From: Bacillota bacterium
GTDB lineage: Bacteria; Bacillota; UBA4882; UBA10575
Direction: 5' to 3'
DNA length: 44,672 nucleotides
Assembly (NCBI GenBank): GCA_012521315.1
Contig: JAAYMP010000163.1
Coordinates: forward strand, 1-44,672
Positions within the stretch are counted from its first letter, which is position 1, and the number at the start of each line of letters is the position of its first letter. This document shows positions 8,646 to 16,908 of this stretch, in pieces. A program made the position numbers and the translations under genes. The notes beneath the pieces were generated by a model. That model was not told where the DNA came from, made no database searches, and was given only the letters and a program-made list of their open reading frames with translations.

Positions 8646-9629
8646 TCAGTTAAGATATGGTGTTGGGTCTACCGGAACATTGTTCAGTCGTACCTCATAG
8701 TGAACGTGGGGTCCGGTACTGGTCCCGGTATTACCGACGTAAGCAATGATCTGACCTTTTTTCACTTTTTGTCCGACCCGGACGGCCAGCCGACTGTTAT
8801 GCCCGTAACGGGTCCGGTATCCATTGCCATGGTTGATCTCAACCAAAAGGCCATAACCGCCCCGGGTTCCCGCGTAGGTCACCGTCCCTTCGGCGGTCGC
8901 CCGCACCGGCGTGCCGATCCGGGACGGAATATCGATTCCGTGGTGGAAGATGACCCGTTTATGAACCGGGTGTCGCCGGTAACCGAAACCGGAGGAGATC
9001 CGCCGGTCGCGGGCCAGTGGCCAGATGGTCGGGGTAAAGTCGAGTTGGCGGTCGTATGCTTTATACTTGTCCAATAAATCGTCCAATGCGGAGCTGGTGA
9101 AGGCAAGCTCTTCTTCCAGATAGCTTAAGTTACTGTTTAAGAGGGCTAACTTGGAATAGTCCTGGTCGGCGCTGGACAGCCGGTAACCGGGTAAATATAC
9201 CTCCCGGTACGTCAGGGTCTTCTCCCCGGTCTTTTTGTTCCGGAGGCGGTTATATTCTATCTCCATATCCACAAAAAAACGGTTGGCCGTGTTTATCTTG
9301 CCCGCCATCATCTGGGTTGCTTTCAAACAAGGATCAAGCCGCCGTAGTTCTTTGTCCTGTTTGGCAATGATCTGGCGTAAATCATAAACATGCCGCTCCA
9401 ACTCCCAGATCTCTGAAATACGGAAAGGATAACGGACAATAAAATAAAGGTTGGCCGCCATAATGATAAAGAAGGAGATGAAAACGGCATAAGGGATATT
9501 TAACGAGTTGACCTTCCCCTTGTTGTTGGGGATGATCATTAGGCAATACCCTTTTTCCCGCTTCCTTCTTCTTTTTTTCCACAAAGAAACAAAAACCCGG
9601 TTAACCACTTCGCTCATTTTTGCCACCAT
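8646..9629 (-). CDS. Membrane-anchored M23 metallopeptidase (copy 1)
   Basis: Likely peptidoglycan endopeptidase held in the cytoplasmic membrane. Order of parts: a basic cytoplasmic tail (residues 1-28, KKRRRKREK), one membrane helix (about 44-66), the motif RYPFRISEI, an extracellular coiled-coil region to about 205, then the M23 domain. The zinc site is intact: HHGIDI and the final HVHYE, with GHNSRL between. ATG at 9629 has a weak ribosome site; ATG at 9617 behind GGTGG is an alternative. It is a clear paralog of the gene at 10134-11117, of the same 327-residue length, and sits between two bactofilin genes. Confidence 0.9.
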   Translation of the reverse strand: MVAKMSEVVNRVFVSLWKKRRRKREKGYCLMIIPNNKGKVNSLNIPYAVFISFFIIMAANLYFIVRYPFRISEIWELERHVYDLRQIIAKQDKELRRLDPCLKATQMMAGKINTANRFFVDMEIEYNRLRNKKTGEKTLTYREVYLPGYRLSSADQDYSKLALLNSNLSYLEEELAFTSSALDDLLDKYKAYDRQLDFTPTIWPLARDRRISSGFGYRRHPVHKRVIFHHGIDIPSRIGTPVRATAEGTVTYAGTRGGYGLLVEINHGNGYRTRYGHNSRLAVRVGQKVKKGQIIAYVGNTGTSTGPHVHYEVRLNNVPVDPTPYLN

Positions 9630-9665
9630 GTCAATTATTTAATCCTTTGCCCCTCAGGCTTGCCC

Positions 9666-10112
9666 TCAGCGTTGGGGCTGTCCGCTGTTCGGCTGGCCTT
9701 TTTGTTCCGAAGGTGTCCCGATCGGCAGAAACTTCCCTTTTTCCTTACTGTCCTTGCTAAATTGTTGACAGTTTCCTTGGAAGACCGCGCCTTCTTCCAC
9801 AACCAACAAGGCCATTTTGGCTTCCCCTTCCAAATTACCGGTCGGAACCAGTTCCAGCTTCCCGGCGGCTTCCACTTCGCCATGGACTTTCCCGGCAATC
9901 GTGATGTTTTCGGCTTTAATCTTCCCTTGGACGACGCCACTTTCCCCAATTACCAAATCGCCCTTGGTGATGATTTCCCCCTCAAACTTTCCGTCGATCC
10001 GGATCGTCCCCGTCGACTCTATATTACCTGTAAAGGCGGAATCCTTTCCAATTAAAGTATCAATTTTCCTGCTTCCACCCTTCCGGTTTGCTTCATGCTT
10101 GTCCTTTTTCAT
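9666..10112 (-). CDS. Bactofilin-family polymer-forming protein (copy 2)
   Basis: 148-residue bactofilin. After a polar, charged N-terminal tail (about 20 residues), the beta-helix repeats run as GNIESTGTIRIDGKFEGEI, GDLVIGESGVVQGKIKAEN, GKVHGEVEAAGKLEL, GNLEGEAKMALLVVEEGAVFQG. A hydrophilic C-terminal tail rich in Gln, Ser, Lys and Gly follows, which copy 1 lacks. ATG at 10112 follows GAGGAGG by six bases; a TTG five codons earlier overlaps the ribosome site and is rejected. It lies 21 bases after an M23 gene and 36 bases before the next one. The two bactofilins share the core but differ in tails, suggesting different partners in one filament. Confidence 0.9.
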   Translation of the reverse strand: MKKDKHEANRKGGSRKIDTLIGKDSAFTGNIESTGTIRIDGKFEGEIITKGDLVIGESGVVQGKIKAENITIAGKVHGEVEAAGKLELVPTGNLEGEAKMALLVVEEGAVFQGNCQQFSKDSKEKGKFLPIGTPSEQKGQPNSGQPQR

Positions 10113-10133
10113 CAGTATCCTCCTCAATAATGA

Positions 10134-11117
10134 TTACGGCATGTAGTTCCGTGGATTAACCGGTTTACCGTTATAATAGACTTCGTAATGGAGATGGGGG
10201 CCGGTACTCTTCCCGGTACTTCCGACCAGGGCGATGATATCCCCTTTCTTCACAATCTGCCCTTCCTTAACCAGTATTTTACTGTGATGGGCATACCTTG
10301 TGCAGTACCCATACGATCCGTGTTTGATCTCGATAAACAACCCGTATGTCCCGTTCGATCGGGCGCGCACCACCGTCCCGTCGGCCGTTGCCCGTACTGG
10401 CGTGCCCGTTCGGACCGCAATATCGATCCCTTCATGAAAAGCCCCAATCACGCCGGTCACCGGATCACGCCGGTACCCATAGTAAGAAGAGATATAACCT
10501 TTTTGCATTAACGGGTAAATGGTAGGGGTATAATCCAGTTCCCGGTTATAGGCACTAAAACGGGAATACAGCTCTTGCAGCTGGGTACCGGTCTTGCTTA
10601 ATTCTTCACCAAGAAAATCCAGGTTACTATTGAGGATATTGAGTTTGGTCAGCTCCGAATCGGCGCTGGACAACTTGTACTGGGGCAACTGGAATGGGCG
10701 ATAACTGCCGCCCCGACTGACCCGTGTCCGCGAAGCGGTGTTCTTCACTTCGTTGTATTTATTCTCCAGCTCCATGGCCAGTCGGTTATGGACATTGATC
10801 TTTTCCCCGACTTCATGGGTTGATTGGATCGCTGGATCGATCATTTTCAATTCTTTTTCTTGGCGGGCAATGGTCTGTTTGCAATTGATGATCTCTTGTT
10901 CCAAACGGAAGATTTCAGCAATCCGTAAAGGATAACGGCACAAAAAATAGAGGTTTACGCCAATTAAGCAGACGAAGATCACAATCAGGACAAAAGGAAG
11001 ATAGACGCTCCTTACCTTTTCCGGTTTGTTCGGGAGCACCATCAAGGTATAGCCGCGGTCTTTTTTCCGGCGCCGGGAGGAAAACCTCAGCGGCGTGCTG
11101 CTCATTACCCGTTCCAT
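10134..11117 (-). CDS. Membrane-anchored M23 metallopeptidase (copy 2)
   Basis: Paralog of the gene at 8646-9629 with the same plan: basic tail (RRRKKDRGY), one membrane helix (about 40-60), RYPLRIAEI, coiled coil with LSSADSELTKLNILNSNL, then an M23 domain with intact zinc ligands FHEGIDI and HLHYEVYY. It probably cleaves peptidoglycan cross-links outside the membrane. ATG at 11117 has AAGGAG six bases before it. Its start is 14 bases after the stop of the anchor-only paralog. The extra Tyr/Arg-rich SRGGSYRPFQLPQ segment before the coiled coil resembles YREVYLPGYRLSSAD in copy 1, so the duplication covers the whole gene. Confidence 0.9.
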   Translation of the reverse strand: MERVMSSTPLRFSSRRRKKDRGYTLMVLPNKPEKVRSVYLPFVLIVIFVCLIGVNLYFLCRYPLRIAEIFRLEQEIINCKQTIARQEKELKMIDPAIQSTHEVGEKINVHNRLAMELENKYNEVKNTASRTRVSRGGSYRPFQLPQYKLSSADSELTKLNILNSNLDFLGEELSKTGTQLQELYSRFSAYNRELDYTPTIYPLMQKGYISSYYGYRRDPVTGVIGAFHEGIDIAVRTGTPVRATADGTVVRARSNGTYGLFIEIKHGSYGYCTRYAHHSKILVKEGQIVKKGDIIALVGSTGKSTGPHLHYEVYYNGKPVNPRNYMP

Positions 11118-11131
11118 TATTTACTCCTTAT

Positions 11132-11542
11132 TCAAAACTTACCAGCTTTTTTGTCTACAATCGAACGGTGTAATGCTTCGATCTTTTTTATGATCTCACT
11201 GTGTTGTTCCACCACTGCTTCGAATTCTTCCGTCTTTTTAATTGAAGGATCAATCAGCTTCAAGTCGTTGTCGTTTCGAGCGATAACGTCATTTAGCTGG
11301 TAGACTTTACGATCTAAACTATCGATCTCGGAAAGACGTAAGGGATAACGGACTAGAAAATAAATATTGGCCGCAAACAAAAGGAAGAAAAGGACTATGA
11401 CGAAAAAAGGGATATTAATACCTTTCGTTACTCCGGAAGCACGCGGAACTAACAGAAAAGTATAACGTACTTCTCTCTTTTTTCGCCAATATTTCTTTAT
11501 CTTACTGATCAGCGTCGTCCGCCCATCGATCACTTTTATCAC
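11132..11542 (-). CDS. Peptidase-free paralog of the M23 membrane anchor
   Basis: 136 residues that line up with only the first third of the two M23 proteins downstream: a basic tail (KKYWRKKREVRYTFLLVPR), a membrane helix (about 43-64), RYPLRLSEI directly after it, then a predicted coiled coil (DSLDRKVYQLNDVIARNDND...LKLIDPSIKKTEEFE). It stops before the peptidase domain. The stop codon is clean and the next gene starts 14 bases later with its own ribosome site, so this looks like a stable short gene and not a frameshifted remnant; no M23-like sequence follows. The GTG at 11542 has a weak site and the GTG at 11533 is possible. Proposed role, by inference: hetero-oligomerisation with, or regulation of, the two peptidases. 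Confidence 0.8.
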   Translation of the reverse strand: MIKVIDGRTTLISKIKKYWRKKREVRYTFLLVPRASGVTKGINIPFFVIVLFFLLFAANIYFLVRYPLRLSEIDSLDRKVYQLNDVIARNDNDLKLIDPSIKKTEEFEAVVEQHSEIIKKIEALHRSIVDKKAGKF

Positions 11543-11774
11543 CGCTTACCCGAATCTATTATGCCTCGTTTTCTTCGTATTTATCTTCCAAAAACAACCC
11601 AATTTGTCCACTCGCCGGGCGCCATGGGCGGACACCGACCATCCGCCGCGTAAACAATCAAGGCAAACGCCGCCGGGCCAGCTATCAGTTGCTTTTTGAA
11701 TAATTATTTATTAACAGTATGTAACCTATTCTCTTTTTTCCTAAAAAATCCTTCCTGCTTTTTACTTTTCCTAA

Positions 11775-12284
11775 TTATTTTCTTCCCTCGAGGACAGCAG
11801 ATAAAACATGTTGTTCTTCGTCGGAGAGGGGATAATTTGCTTTTCCGCCGGTGATCGACTTGGCATAAACCCTTGATTCATCCCGGCCGTAGATGCTACT
11901 GAGCATTACGCCGTTGCCTTGGCGGTCCAAAAGAACAAGGGAAAAACTCTGGTCCCCACCGACATTGGCAAAGGCTTTATACCGCTGAAGCGCCCATCGC
12001 TGTAGATAAGCGGTGGCCTCCTTCTCGAGCTGATCAATCCTTGCCTCTCCGCTGGAGAGTCTTTCCTCCGCTTCTTTCATCCTTTCTCCCAGATCAAGCA
12101 AGATCTCCTCTAAATTCGCCCCCTCGTTTCCAGCGAGGAGCAGCCGATAACGAGTCATTAATTTGTGCAACCGAAAGCCGGCGATCAGAAGCAAAAGCAG
12201 GATCAGTCCCTCGATGACGAGGAGGACCCAAAAAACCCGCTCCTGCGGCGACAAACTGCTGAAGAACTCGATTATTCCCGGCAC
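11775..12284 (-). CDS. DUF4446 family membrane protein
   Basis: DUF4446 proteins are of unknown function and are often found near parA/parB, as here. One N-terminal membrane helix (about residues 16-38, VFWVLLVIEGLILLLLLIAG), a long coiled coil (about 65-105), then the conserved C-terminal part RWALQRYKAFANVGGDQSFSLVLLDRQGNGVMLSSIYGR (about 95-140) that defines the family. GTG at 12284 is chosen because GGAG lies eight bases upstream; this gives 169 residues. The 232 bases downstream (11543-11774) are AT-rich near the gene end, with no clear hairpin. Confidence 0.88.
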   Translation of the reverse strand: MPGIIEFFSSLSPQERVFWVLLVIEGLILLLLLIAGFRLHKLMTRYRLLLAGNEGANLEEILLDLGERMKEAEERLSSGEARIDQLEKEATAYLQRWALQRYKAFANVGGDQSFSLVLLDRQGNGVMLSSIYGRDESRVYAKSITGGKANYPLSDEEQHVLSAVLEGRK

Positions 12285-12527
12285 GATGAACGCTCCTTCT
12301 TGTCCAATCTTTGTCAATAATAATTATTCTTGTTGCTTTGGCCACATCCTTTATAAAAATGAATTTTCTTGATCATCGCTTCCTTGTTTTTTCTTCTGAC
12401 AAAACCCCGCCTTTTCAGCGGTGACAGCGGCCTTTTTCCCCGGCGTTAAAAGGAAGCGCGGATAATCGAACAAGTGTTCGCCGTCTTGCGGATCTGGCCG
12501 CCCTTTCTTGCCCGGCTTCAGTTCCTT

Positions 12528-13412
12528 TTATAAACTCAACAGGAGTTCGGTGATCCTTTCAAATTCTTCCGGTGAGTAATATTCAATCTCGATCTTTCCC
12601 CGGTCGCCACTGTTTTTAATACTGACTTTGGTCCCAAAGATCCGGGTCATATCATCAATGATCGCTTGGAGGTTCGGATCAAGCTTTGGCCGTTCTTTTT
12701 TCCTCTTGTTCGTCTCTCCCGCCAATGTTTCACGTGAAACACCGGATAATAAAATCTGGCGAACCAATTCCTCCGTTTCGCGAACCGATAACTTTTCCTG
12801 GAGAATCTTGTTGCTTAGATAAAGCTGTTGTTCCGGCTGTTCAAGGCTTAAGAGGGCACGGGCATGCCCCATCGTCAGTTGGCCTTCGGCCACCATCTTT
12901 TGAACTGGTTCCGCCAGATGAAGCAAGCGTAAAGTGTTGGCGATCGCCGGCCGGCTTTTCCCCACCGCCTTGGCGACCTCCTCCTGGGTCAGCTGAAACT
13001 CTGCCATGAGCCGCTGGTAAGCTTCGGCTTCCTCCATCGGGTTTAAATCTTCCCGCTGGAGATTTTCGACCAACGCAATCTCCATAATTGTCCGGTCGTC
13101 TAACTCTTTCACCACAACCGGTACTGTCCGCAGACCGGCTTGTTTCGCCGCCCGCAAACGCCGTTCGCCCGCAATCAACTGGTAACCGTCGCCCTTTTTG
13201 CGGACCAGTAATGGTTGGAGAACGCCATGCTCTTTGATGGAAGCAGCCAATTCTTGCAGGCTTTCCGGATCAAAGTGTCTTCGCGGTTGATAGGGGTTTG
13301 GTTCGATGTTTTCCGCCGGGATTTCCTGTGTATTCTGGAGGTCCTCTTCGTCCATTTGTGGAATGAGCGCTCCTAACCCTTTACCCAAAGCACGCGTCTT
13401 ACCCACGGGCAA
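12528..13412 (-). CDS. parB: Chromosome partitioning protein ParB/Spo0J
   Basis: CTP-dependent DNA-sliding clamp that loads at parS and recruits SMC for origin segregation. Order: an N-terminal ParA-interacting peptide (GKGLGALIP, residues 10-18), the CTP-binding motif with GERRLRAAKQAG (about 97-108), the helix-turn-helix parS-reading domain (LTQEEVAKAVGKSRPAIANTLRLL), and a C-terminal dimerisation region (RIFGTKVSIKNSGDRGKIEIEYYSPEEFERI). 294 residues. TTG at 13412 has AAGGA five bases before it and overlaps the parA stop by 14 bases; GTG at 13406 is an alternative. Its own coding sequence carries a perfect parS. Confidence 0.95.
   Translation of the reverse strand: MPVGKTRALGKGLGALIPQMDEEDLQNTQEIPAENIEPNPYQPRRHFDPESLQELAASIKEHGVLQPLLVRKKGDGYQLIAGERRLRAAKQAGLRTVPVVVKELDDRTIMEIALVENLQREDLNPMEEAEAYQRLMAEFQLTQEEVAKAVGKSRPAIANTLRLLHLAEPVQKMVAEGQLTMGHARALLSLEQPEQQLYLSNKILQEKLSVRETEELVRQILLSGVSRETLAGETNKRKKERPKLDPNLQAIIDDMTRIFGTKVSIKNSGDRGKIEIEYYSPEEFERITELLLSL
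12726..12741. promoter_or_regulatory. parS site inside parB
   Basis: TGTTTCACGTGAAACA, a perfect 16-base palindrome matching the ParB/Spo0J binding consensus. It lies within the parB reading frame, as in Bacillus subtilis, about 8 kb from the origin. Confidence 0.93.
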
Positions 13413-14160
13413 TCACTTCCTTAGCCAATTCGTAATAGGCCTCGGCACCCTTTGAGCGATTATCATACAGATTAATCGGTAAACCGTGGCTTGGCGCTTC
13501 GCTGAGCCGGATGTTCCGAGGAATTACGGAATTATAGACCCGGTTTTGGAAATAGGTCCGGACTTCTTCGGCAACCTGTTGGGAAAGGTTTGTCCGGTGG
13601 TCGTACATGGTTAAAACGACCCCTTCCACTTCCAAGGAGGGATTGGAGTACTTCTGAACCAACTGTAAAGTCTTCATCAGTTGGCTCAACCCTTCTAAAG
13701 CGTAATACTCACACTGGATCGGGACGATCACCGCGTCCGCCGCCGCCAGCGCATTAAGGGTTAGATTCCCAAGGGAGGGAGGGCAATCGATCAAAATATA
13801 GTCATAATCATGTCTTACCGGTTCAATAGAACGGCGGAGCCGCTGGTCCCGCGCCATCATGCCAACCAGTTCCGCTTCGGCCCCGGCCAGGCGGATGGTG
13901 GCGGGTGCGGCCATTAGGTTTGGGACCTGGGTGGGAAGAATCACTTCTTCAATGGGGATTTCGCTTACCAACACATCATAGATGCACTTTTTAATCTCAC
14001 TCTTGCGTAACCCCAATCCGCTGGTGGCATTTCCCTGGGGATCGTTATCAAGCACCAATACTTTTTTTCCTAAAACCGCCAGGTAGGCACCGAGATTAAC
14101 TGCGGTTGTTGTCTTACCGACGCCACCCTTCTGGTTCGTGATGGCAAAAACTTTTCCCAT
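13399..14160 (-). CDS. parA: Chromosome partitioning ATPase ParA/Soj
   Basis: Deviant-Walker ATPase partnering ParB; in Bacillus the homolog Soj also regulates DnaA. The signature lysine pair is in NQKGGVGKTTTAVNLGA (residues 8-24). The switch and Walker B segments are DNDPQGNATSGLG and DYILIDCPPSLG. 253 residues, no N-terminal DNA-binding extension, so it is the short chromosomal type. ATG at 14160 follows GAGGAGGT by seven bases. Its end overlaps the start of parB. Confidence 0.95.
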   Translation of the reverse strand: MGKVFAITNQKGGVGKTTTAVNLGAYLAVLGKKVLVLDNDPQGNATSGLGLRKSEIKKCIYDVLVSEIPIEEVILPTQVPNLMAAPATIRLAGAEAELVGMMARDQRLRRSIEPVRHDYDYILIDCPPSLGNLTLNALAAADAVIVPIQCEYYALEGLSQLMKTLQLVQKYSNPSLEVEGVVLTMYDHRTNLSQQVAEEVRTYFQNRVYNSVIPRNIRLSEAPSHGLPINLYDNRSKGAEAYYELAKEVIARG

Positions 14161-14307
14161 CCTGCTTACCTCCTCGCCTCTTGGACAACGAAAATATCCA
14201 GATCATTCTTGGCAAGATCTTCGCGAAGACCGATCAATCTTCCTGCTAAAAATTTGGGGGGAAATAAAAAAGCGCGGTATCTCTTGGTCAAGGAACCGCG
14301 ACAGAAA

Positions 14308-14323
14308 TGTTTCACGTGAAACA
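14308..14323. promoter_or_regulatory. parS site between rsmG and parA
   Basis: A second perfect TGTTTCACGTGAAACA palindrome, ending one base from the rsmG stop codon. Together with the site inside parB it marks the origin-proximal ParB loading zone. The rest of the 164-base spacer has no clear feature. Confidence 0.93.
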
Positions 14324-14324
14324 T

Positions 14325-15041
14325 TTATAAGGGTCGTTTTGCCGGGATACCGGGTCGCCGCGGGTATTTTTCCGAAGTGGGTCCCAGTTTTTCAAACAAA
14401 AGGAGGGTACGTTGACCCATCGCCAGCGGCAGTTGGTAGGAGAATTCGGCTTTCAGTTCGGCATTCAAGAGGGAGAGCGCTTGTTTGGCTTTTTCCATCT
14501 CCGTTCGGTAGTTTGGGCCTTTATAAGCCAAGACGTAACCCCCAGTTTTACAAAAAGGAATGGTCAATTCAAGAAGGACAGCGGTCTCCGCCACTGCACG
14601 GGCGGTAACCACCGGGTATTGACCGCGGAGATCTTTTTGGTGGGCAAGGTTCTCGGCCCGGTCGTTAAGGATAATAATGTTCTCAAGGTTTAGTTCCTCT
14701 TTAACCCGGTGTAAAAAAGCGGCCTTTTTCCGGCTGGCCTCCACCAAATAGTAGGTTTGTTGCGGATAGGTAATGGCGAGGGGCACGGCGGGGAGACCTG
14801 CCCCCGAACCAAGGTCGAGAATCTTCGGCCAAGCTGACCAGGGGGTCAAGCGGATGACGATCAGCGAATCATAAAGGTGTTTAACGACTGCCTCTTCCCT
14901 ACCGGTGATGGCGGTCAAATTGGTGGTCCGGGTTGTTGCCAACACCAACTGTAAATAGGCCAGCAGTTTCTCGTGTTTTTCGGCATCCAGTTCGGGAAAG
15001 GATTGAAGGAGATCCTTGACAAGAGACGGTGCTTCGTTCAT
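14325..15041 (-). CDS. rsmG: 16S rRNA (guanine-527-N7) methyltransferase
   Basis: SAM-dependent methyltransferase (GidB) modifying G527 of 16S rRNA. The SAM-binding motif I is ILDLGSGAGLPAVPLAI (residues about 70-86), followed by YYLVEASRKKAAFLHRV and a later VTARAVAE segment, all typical of the family. 238 residues. The ATG at 15041 overlaps the mnmG stop by four bases (ATGA), so it is translationally coupled. Its stop lies one base from a parS palindrome. Confidence 0.95.
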   Translation of the reverse strand: MNEAPSLVKDLLQSFPELDAEKHEKLLAYLQLVLATTRTTNLTAITGREEAVVKHLYDSLIVIRLTPWSAWPKILDLGSGAGLPAVPLAITYPQQTYYLVEASRKKAAFLHRVKEELNLENIIILNDRAENLAHQKDLRGQYPVVTARAVAETAVLLELTIPFCKTGGYVLAYKGPNYRTEMEKAKQALSLLNAELKAEFSYQLPLAMGQRTLLLFEKLGPTSEKYPRRPGIPAKRPL

Positions 15042-16897
15042 TGCCGGCTGCTCCTGGTAATCCAGATTAAAAGGGTGCTCAGATCGGCCGGACTGACTCC
15101 GCTAATCCGCCCGGCTTGGCCGAGGGTGGCCGGGCGAAATTTTTCCAGTTTCTCCCTGGCTTCGGCCGAAAGATTCGGGACCGCACAATAGTCAAAAGCG
15201 GGCGGGATCTTCTTCTCTTCCATCTTCGCCAGGCGGGCCGCCATTTTTTCTTCCCTCTCCAAATACCCTTCGTATTTGATAAAGTTTTCGACCACTTCGT
15301 CTTCCAAAGACTGCTTTTGGTTTGGCTCGATAAGGGCCCAGAGGTCGGTGATCCGGATCTGCGGCATCCGCAACAATTGTTTGAGACTGCTCTTCTGCTT
15401 CACTTCAACGCCGGTCAATTCTTGGAAGCGGAGCGCTTCTTCCGTCCCGGGAGAAAGGTGGGTTTCGTTTAAAAGCGCGATCTTCTCCTTAATCCGCGCC
15501 CGTTTCTTTTGAAAGCGGTCATATTCTTCGGGCGAGATCAGGTTAAAGCGGTAACCGTACTCGGTCAACCTAAGGTCGGCGTTTTCTTGACGGAGGGACA
15601 GGCGGAACTCCGCCCGCGAGGTCATAACCCGGTAGGGTTCGTTGTTTTCTTTGGTCACTAAATCGTCGATCAGCACCCCTATGTATGCCTCATTCCGCCC
15701 CAAAACAAAAGGCTCTTCCCCCTTTAAATACAAGCCCGCATTAATCCCGGCCATAATTCCCTGGGCCGCGGCTTCTTCGTAGCCAGAAGTGCCATTGATC
15801 TGTCCGGCGCTGAAGACCCCCGGCCACCCCCGAATTTGCATGCTGTTTTGGAGTTGTTCGGGGGCAATGACATCATATTCAATGGCGTAACCGGGACGCA
15901 CGATCTCCACCTCCTCCAACCCCGGAACCGTGCGGATAAACTGGTCTTGGATCTCCTCCGGTAAACTGCTGGAAAGCCCGGCGATATACATCTCGTCGGT
16001 GTTCAGGCCTTCCGGTTCGATAAAGACCTGGTGCCGGTCGCGTTGGGGGAAATTAACCACTTTGTTCTCAATGGCCGGACAGTACCGGGTCCCGATCCCT
16101 TTGATCGCTCCGCAGTACATGGGCGCCAGGTGAAGATTATTCCGGATGATCGCGTGGGTCTTTTCGTTGGTGTAGGTCAACCAGCAGGAAACAGGTTCGT
16201 GCGGGCGCCAAGGCAACCAGTAAGAAAAACCGTGGTCTAAGTAGTCACCGGGTTGTTCAACCATGGCGGCAAAATTGACGGACCGTTTACGTACCCGGGC
16301 GGGGGTCCCGGTTTTAAAGCGCTTGAAGATGAGGCCTTGTGCCTCTAAATGCTCGGCCAGGGCATTCGCCGGGTGTTGCCCCTGCGGGCCGGAGGGGAAG
16401 GATAAGGGTCCGATATGAACGCGCCCCCGCAAAAAGGTGCCGGTCGCAATGACAACCGCCGGGACCTCAAAGGTGATCCCGGTGCTAAGGGTTAACCGCC
16501 AGAGATCTTTGTAACGGTCAAGCGCGACGACTTCTCCCTGCCGGATGGTGATTAACGGTTGTTTTTCCAAAAATCCCTGCATAAACTGCTGGTAAAGCCG
16601 TTTGTCCGTCTGAGCCCGCAGTGCCCGGACGGCCGGTCCTTTTTGGGTGTTTAAAGCCCGGATCTGAATATGGGCCCGGTCGGTGTTTCGCCCGATCAAG
16701 CCGCCAAGAGCATCTACCTCGCGGACCAGATTGCTCTTTCCCGGGCCGCCGACCGAGGGATTGCAGGGCATAAAAGCAATGTTGTTAAAATTGATGGTCA
16801 AGAGAAGGGTGGCCAAACCCATTTTGGCGGTGGCATTGGCTGCCTCACACCCGGCATGGCCCGCCCCAATTACTGTCACATCAAATCTTCGTCTCAT
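15038..16897 (-). CDS. mnmG: tRNA uridine-34 carboxymethylaminomethyl modification enzyme, FAD subunit
   Basis: FAD-dependent partner of MnmE (GidA) that installs the cmnm5 group on wobble uridine-34. The FAD-binding motif GAGHAGCEAANATAKMG lies at about residues 11-27. Further family marks are MPCNPSVGGPGKSNLVREVDALGG and YCPAIENKV. The ATG at 16897 is chosen because GGGAG sits seven bases upstream, giving 619 residues; an upstream in-frame start lies in the mnmE end. It lies 11 bases after mnmE, so the two interacting subunits are made from one message. Confidence 0.95.
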   Translation of the reverse strand: MRRRFDVTVIGAGHAGCEAANATAKMGLATLLLTINFNNIAFMPCNPSVGGPGKSNLVREVDALGGLIGRNTDRAHIQIRALNTQKGPAVRALRAQTDKRLYQQFMQGFLEKQPLITIRQGEVVALDRYKDLWRLTLSTGITFEVPAVVIATGTFLRGRVHIGPLSFPSGPQGQHPANALAEHLEAQGLIFKRFKTGTPARVRKRSVNFAAMVEQPGDYLDHGFSYWLPWRPHEPVSCWLTYTNEKTHAIIRNNLHLAPMYCGAIKGIGTRYCPAIENKVVNFPQRDRHQVFIEPEGLNTDEMYIAGLSSSLPEEIQDQFIRTVPGLEEVEIVRPGYAIEYDVIAPEQLQNSMQIRGWPGVFSAGQINGTSGYEEAAAQGIMAGINAGLYLKGEEPFVLGRNEAYIGVLIDDLVTKENNEPYRVMTSRAEFRLSLRQENADLRLTEYGYRFNLISPEEYDRFQKKRARIKEKIALLNETHLSPGTEEALRFQELTGVEVKQKSSLKQLLRMPQIRITDLWALIEPNQKQSLEDEVVENFIKYEGYLEREEKMAARLAKMEEKKIPPAFDYCAVPNLSAEAREKLEKFRPATLGQAGRISGVSPADLSTLLIWITRSSRQ

Positions 16898-16908
16898 TGT
16901 TCCGCTCC

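Noticed and set aside
10112..10127. TTG start for bactofilin copy 2 at 10127
   Set aside because: It overlaps the AGGAGG ribosome site itself; ATG at 10112 has correct spacing.
11132..11542. Frameshifted M23 gene instead of a true short gene
   Set aside because: No peptidase-coding sequence follows in any frame before the next gene, which begins with its own ribosome site 14 bases later.
12400..12440. Terminator after the DUF4446-parB spacer (CCGC/GCGG stem with TTTT on the minus strand)
   Set aside because: Only four base pairs in the stem and a short T-run; too weak to list as a feature.
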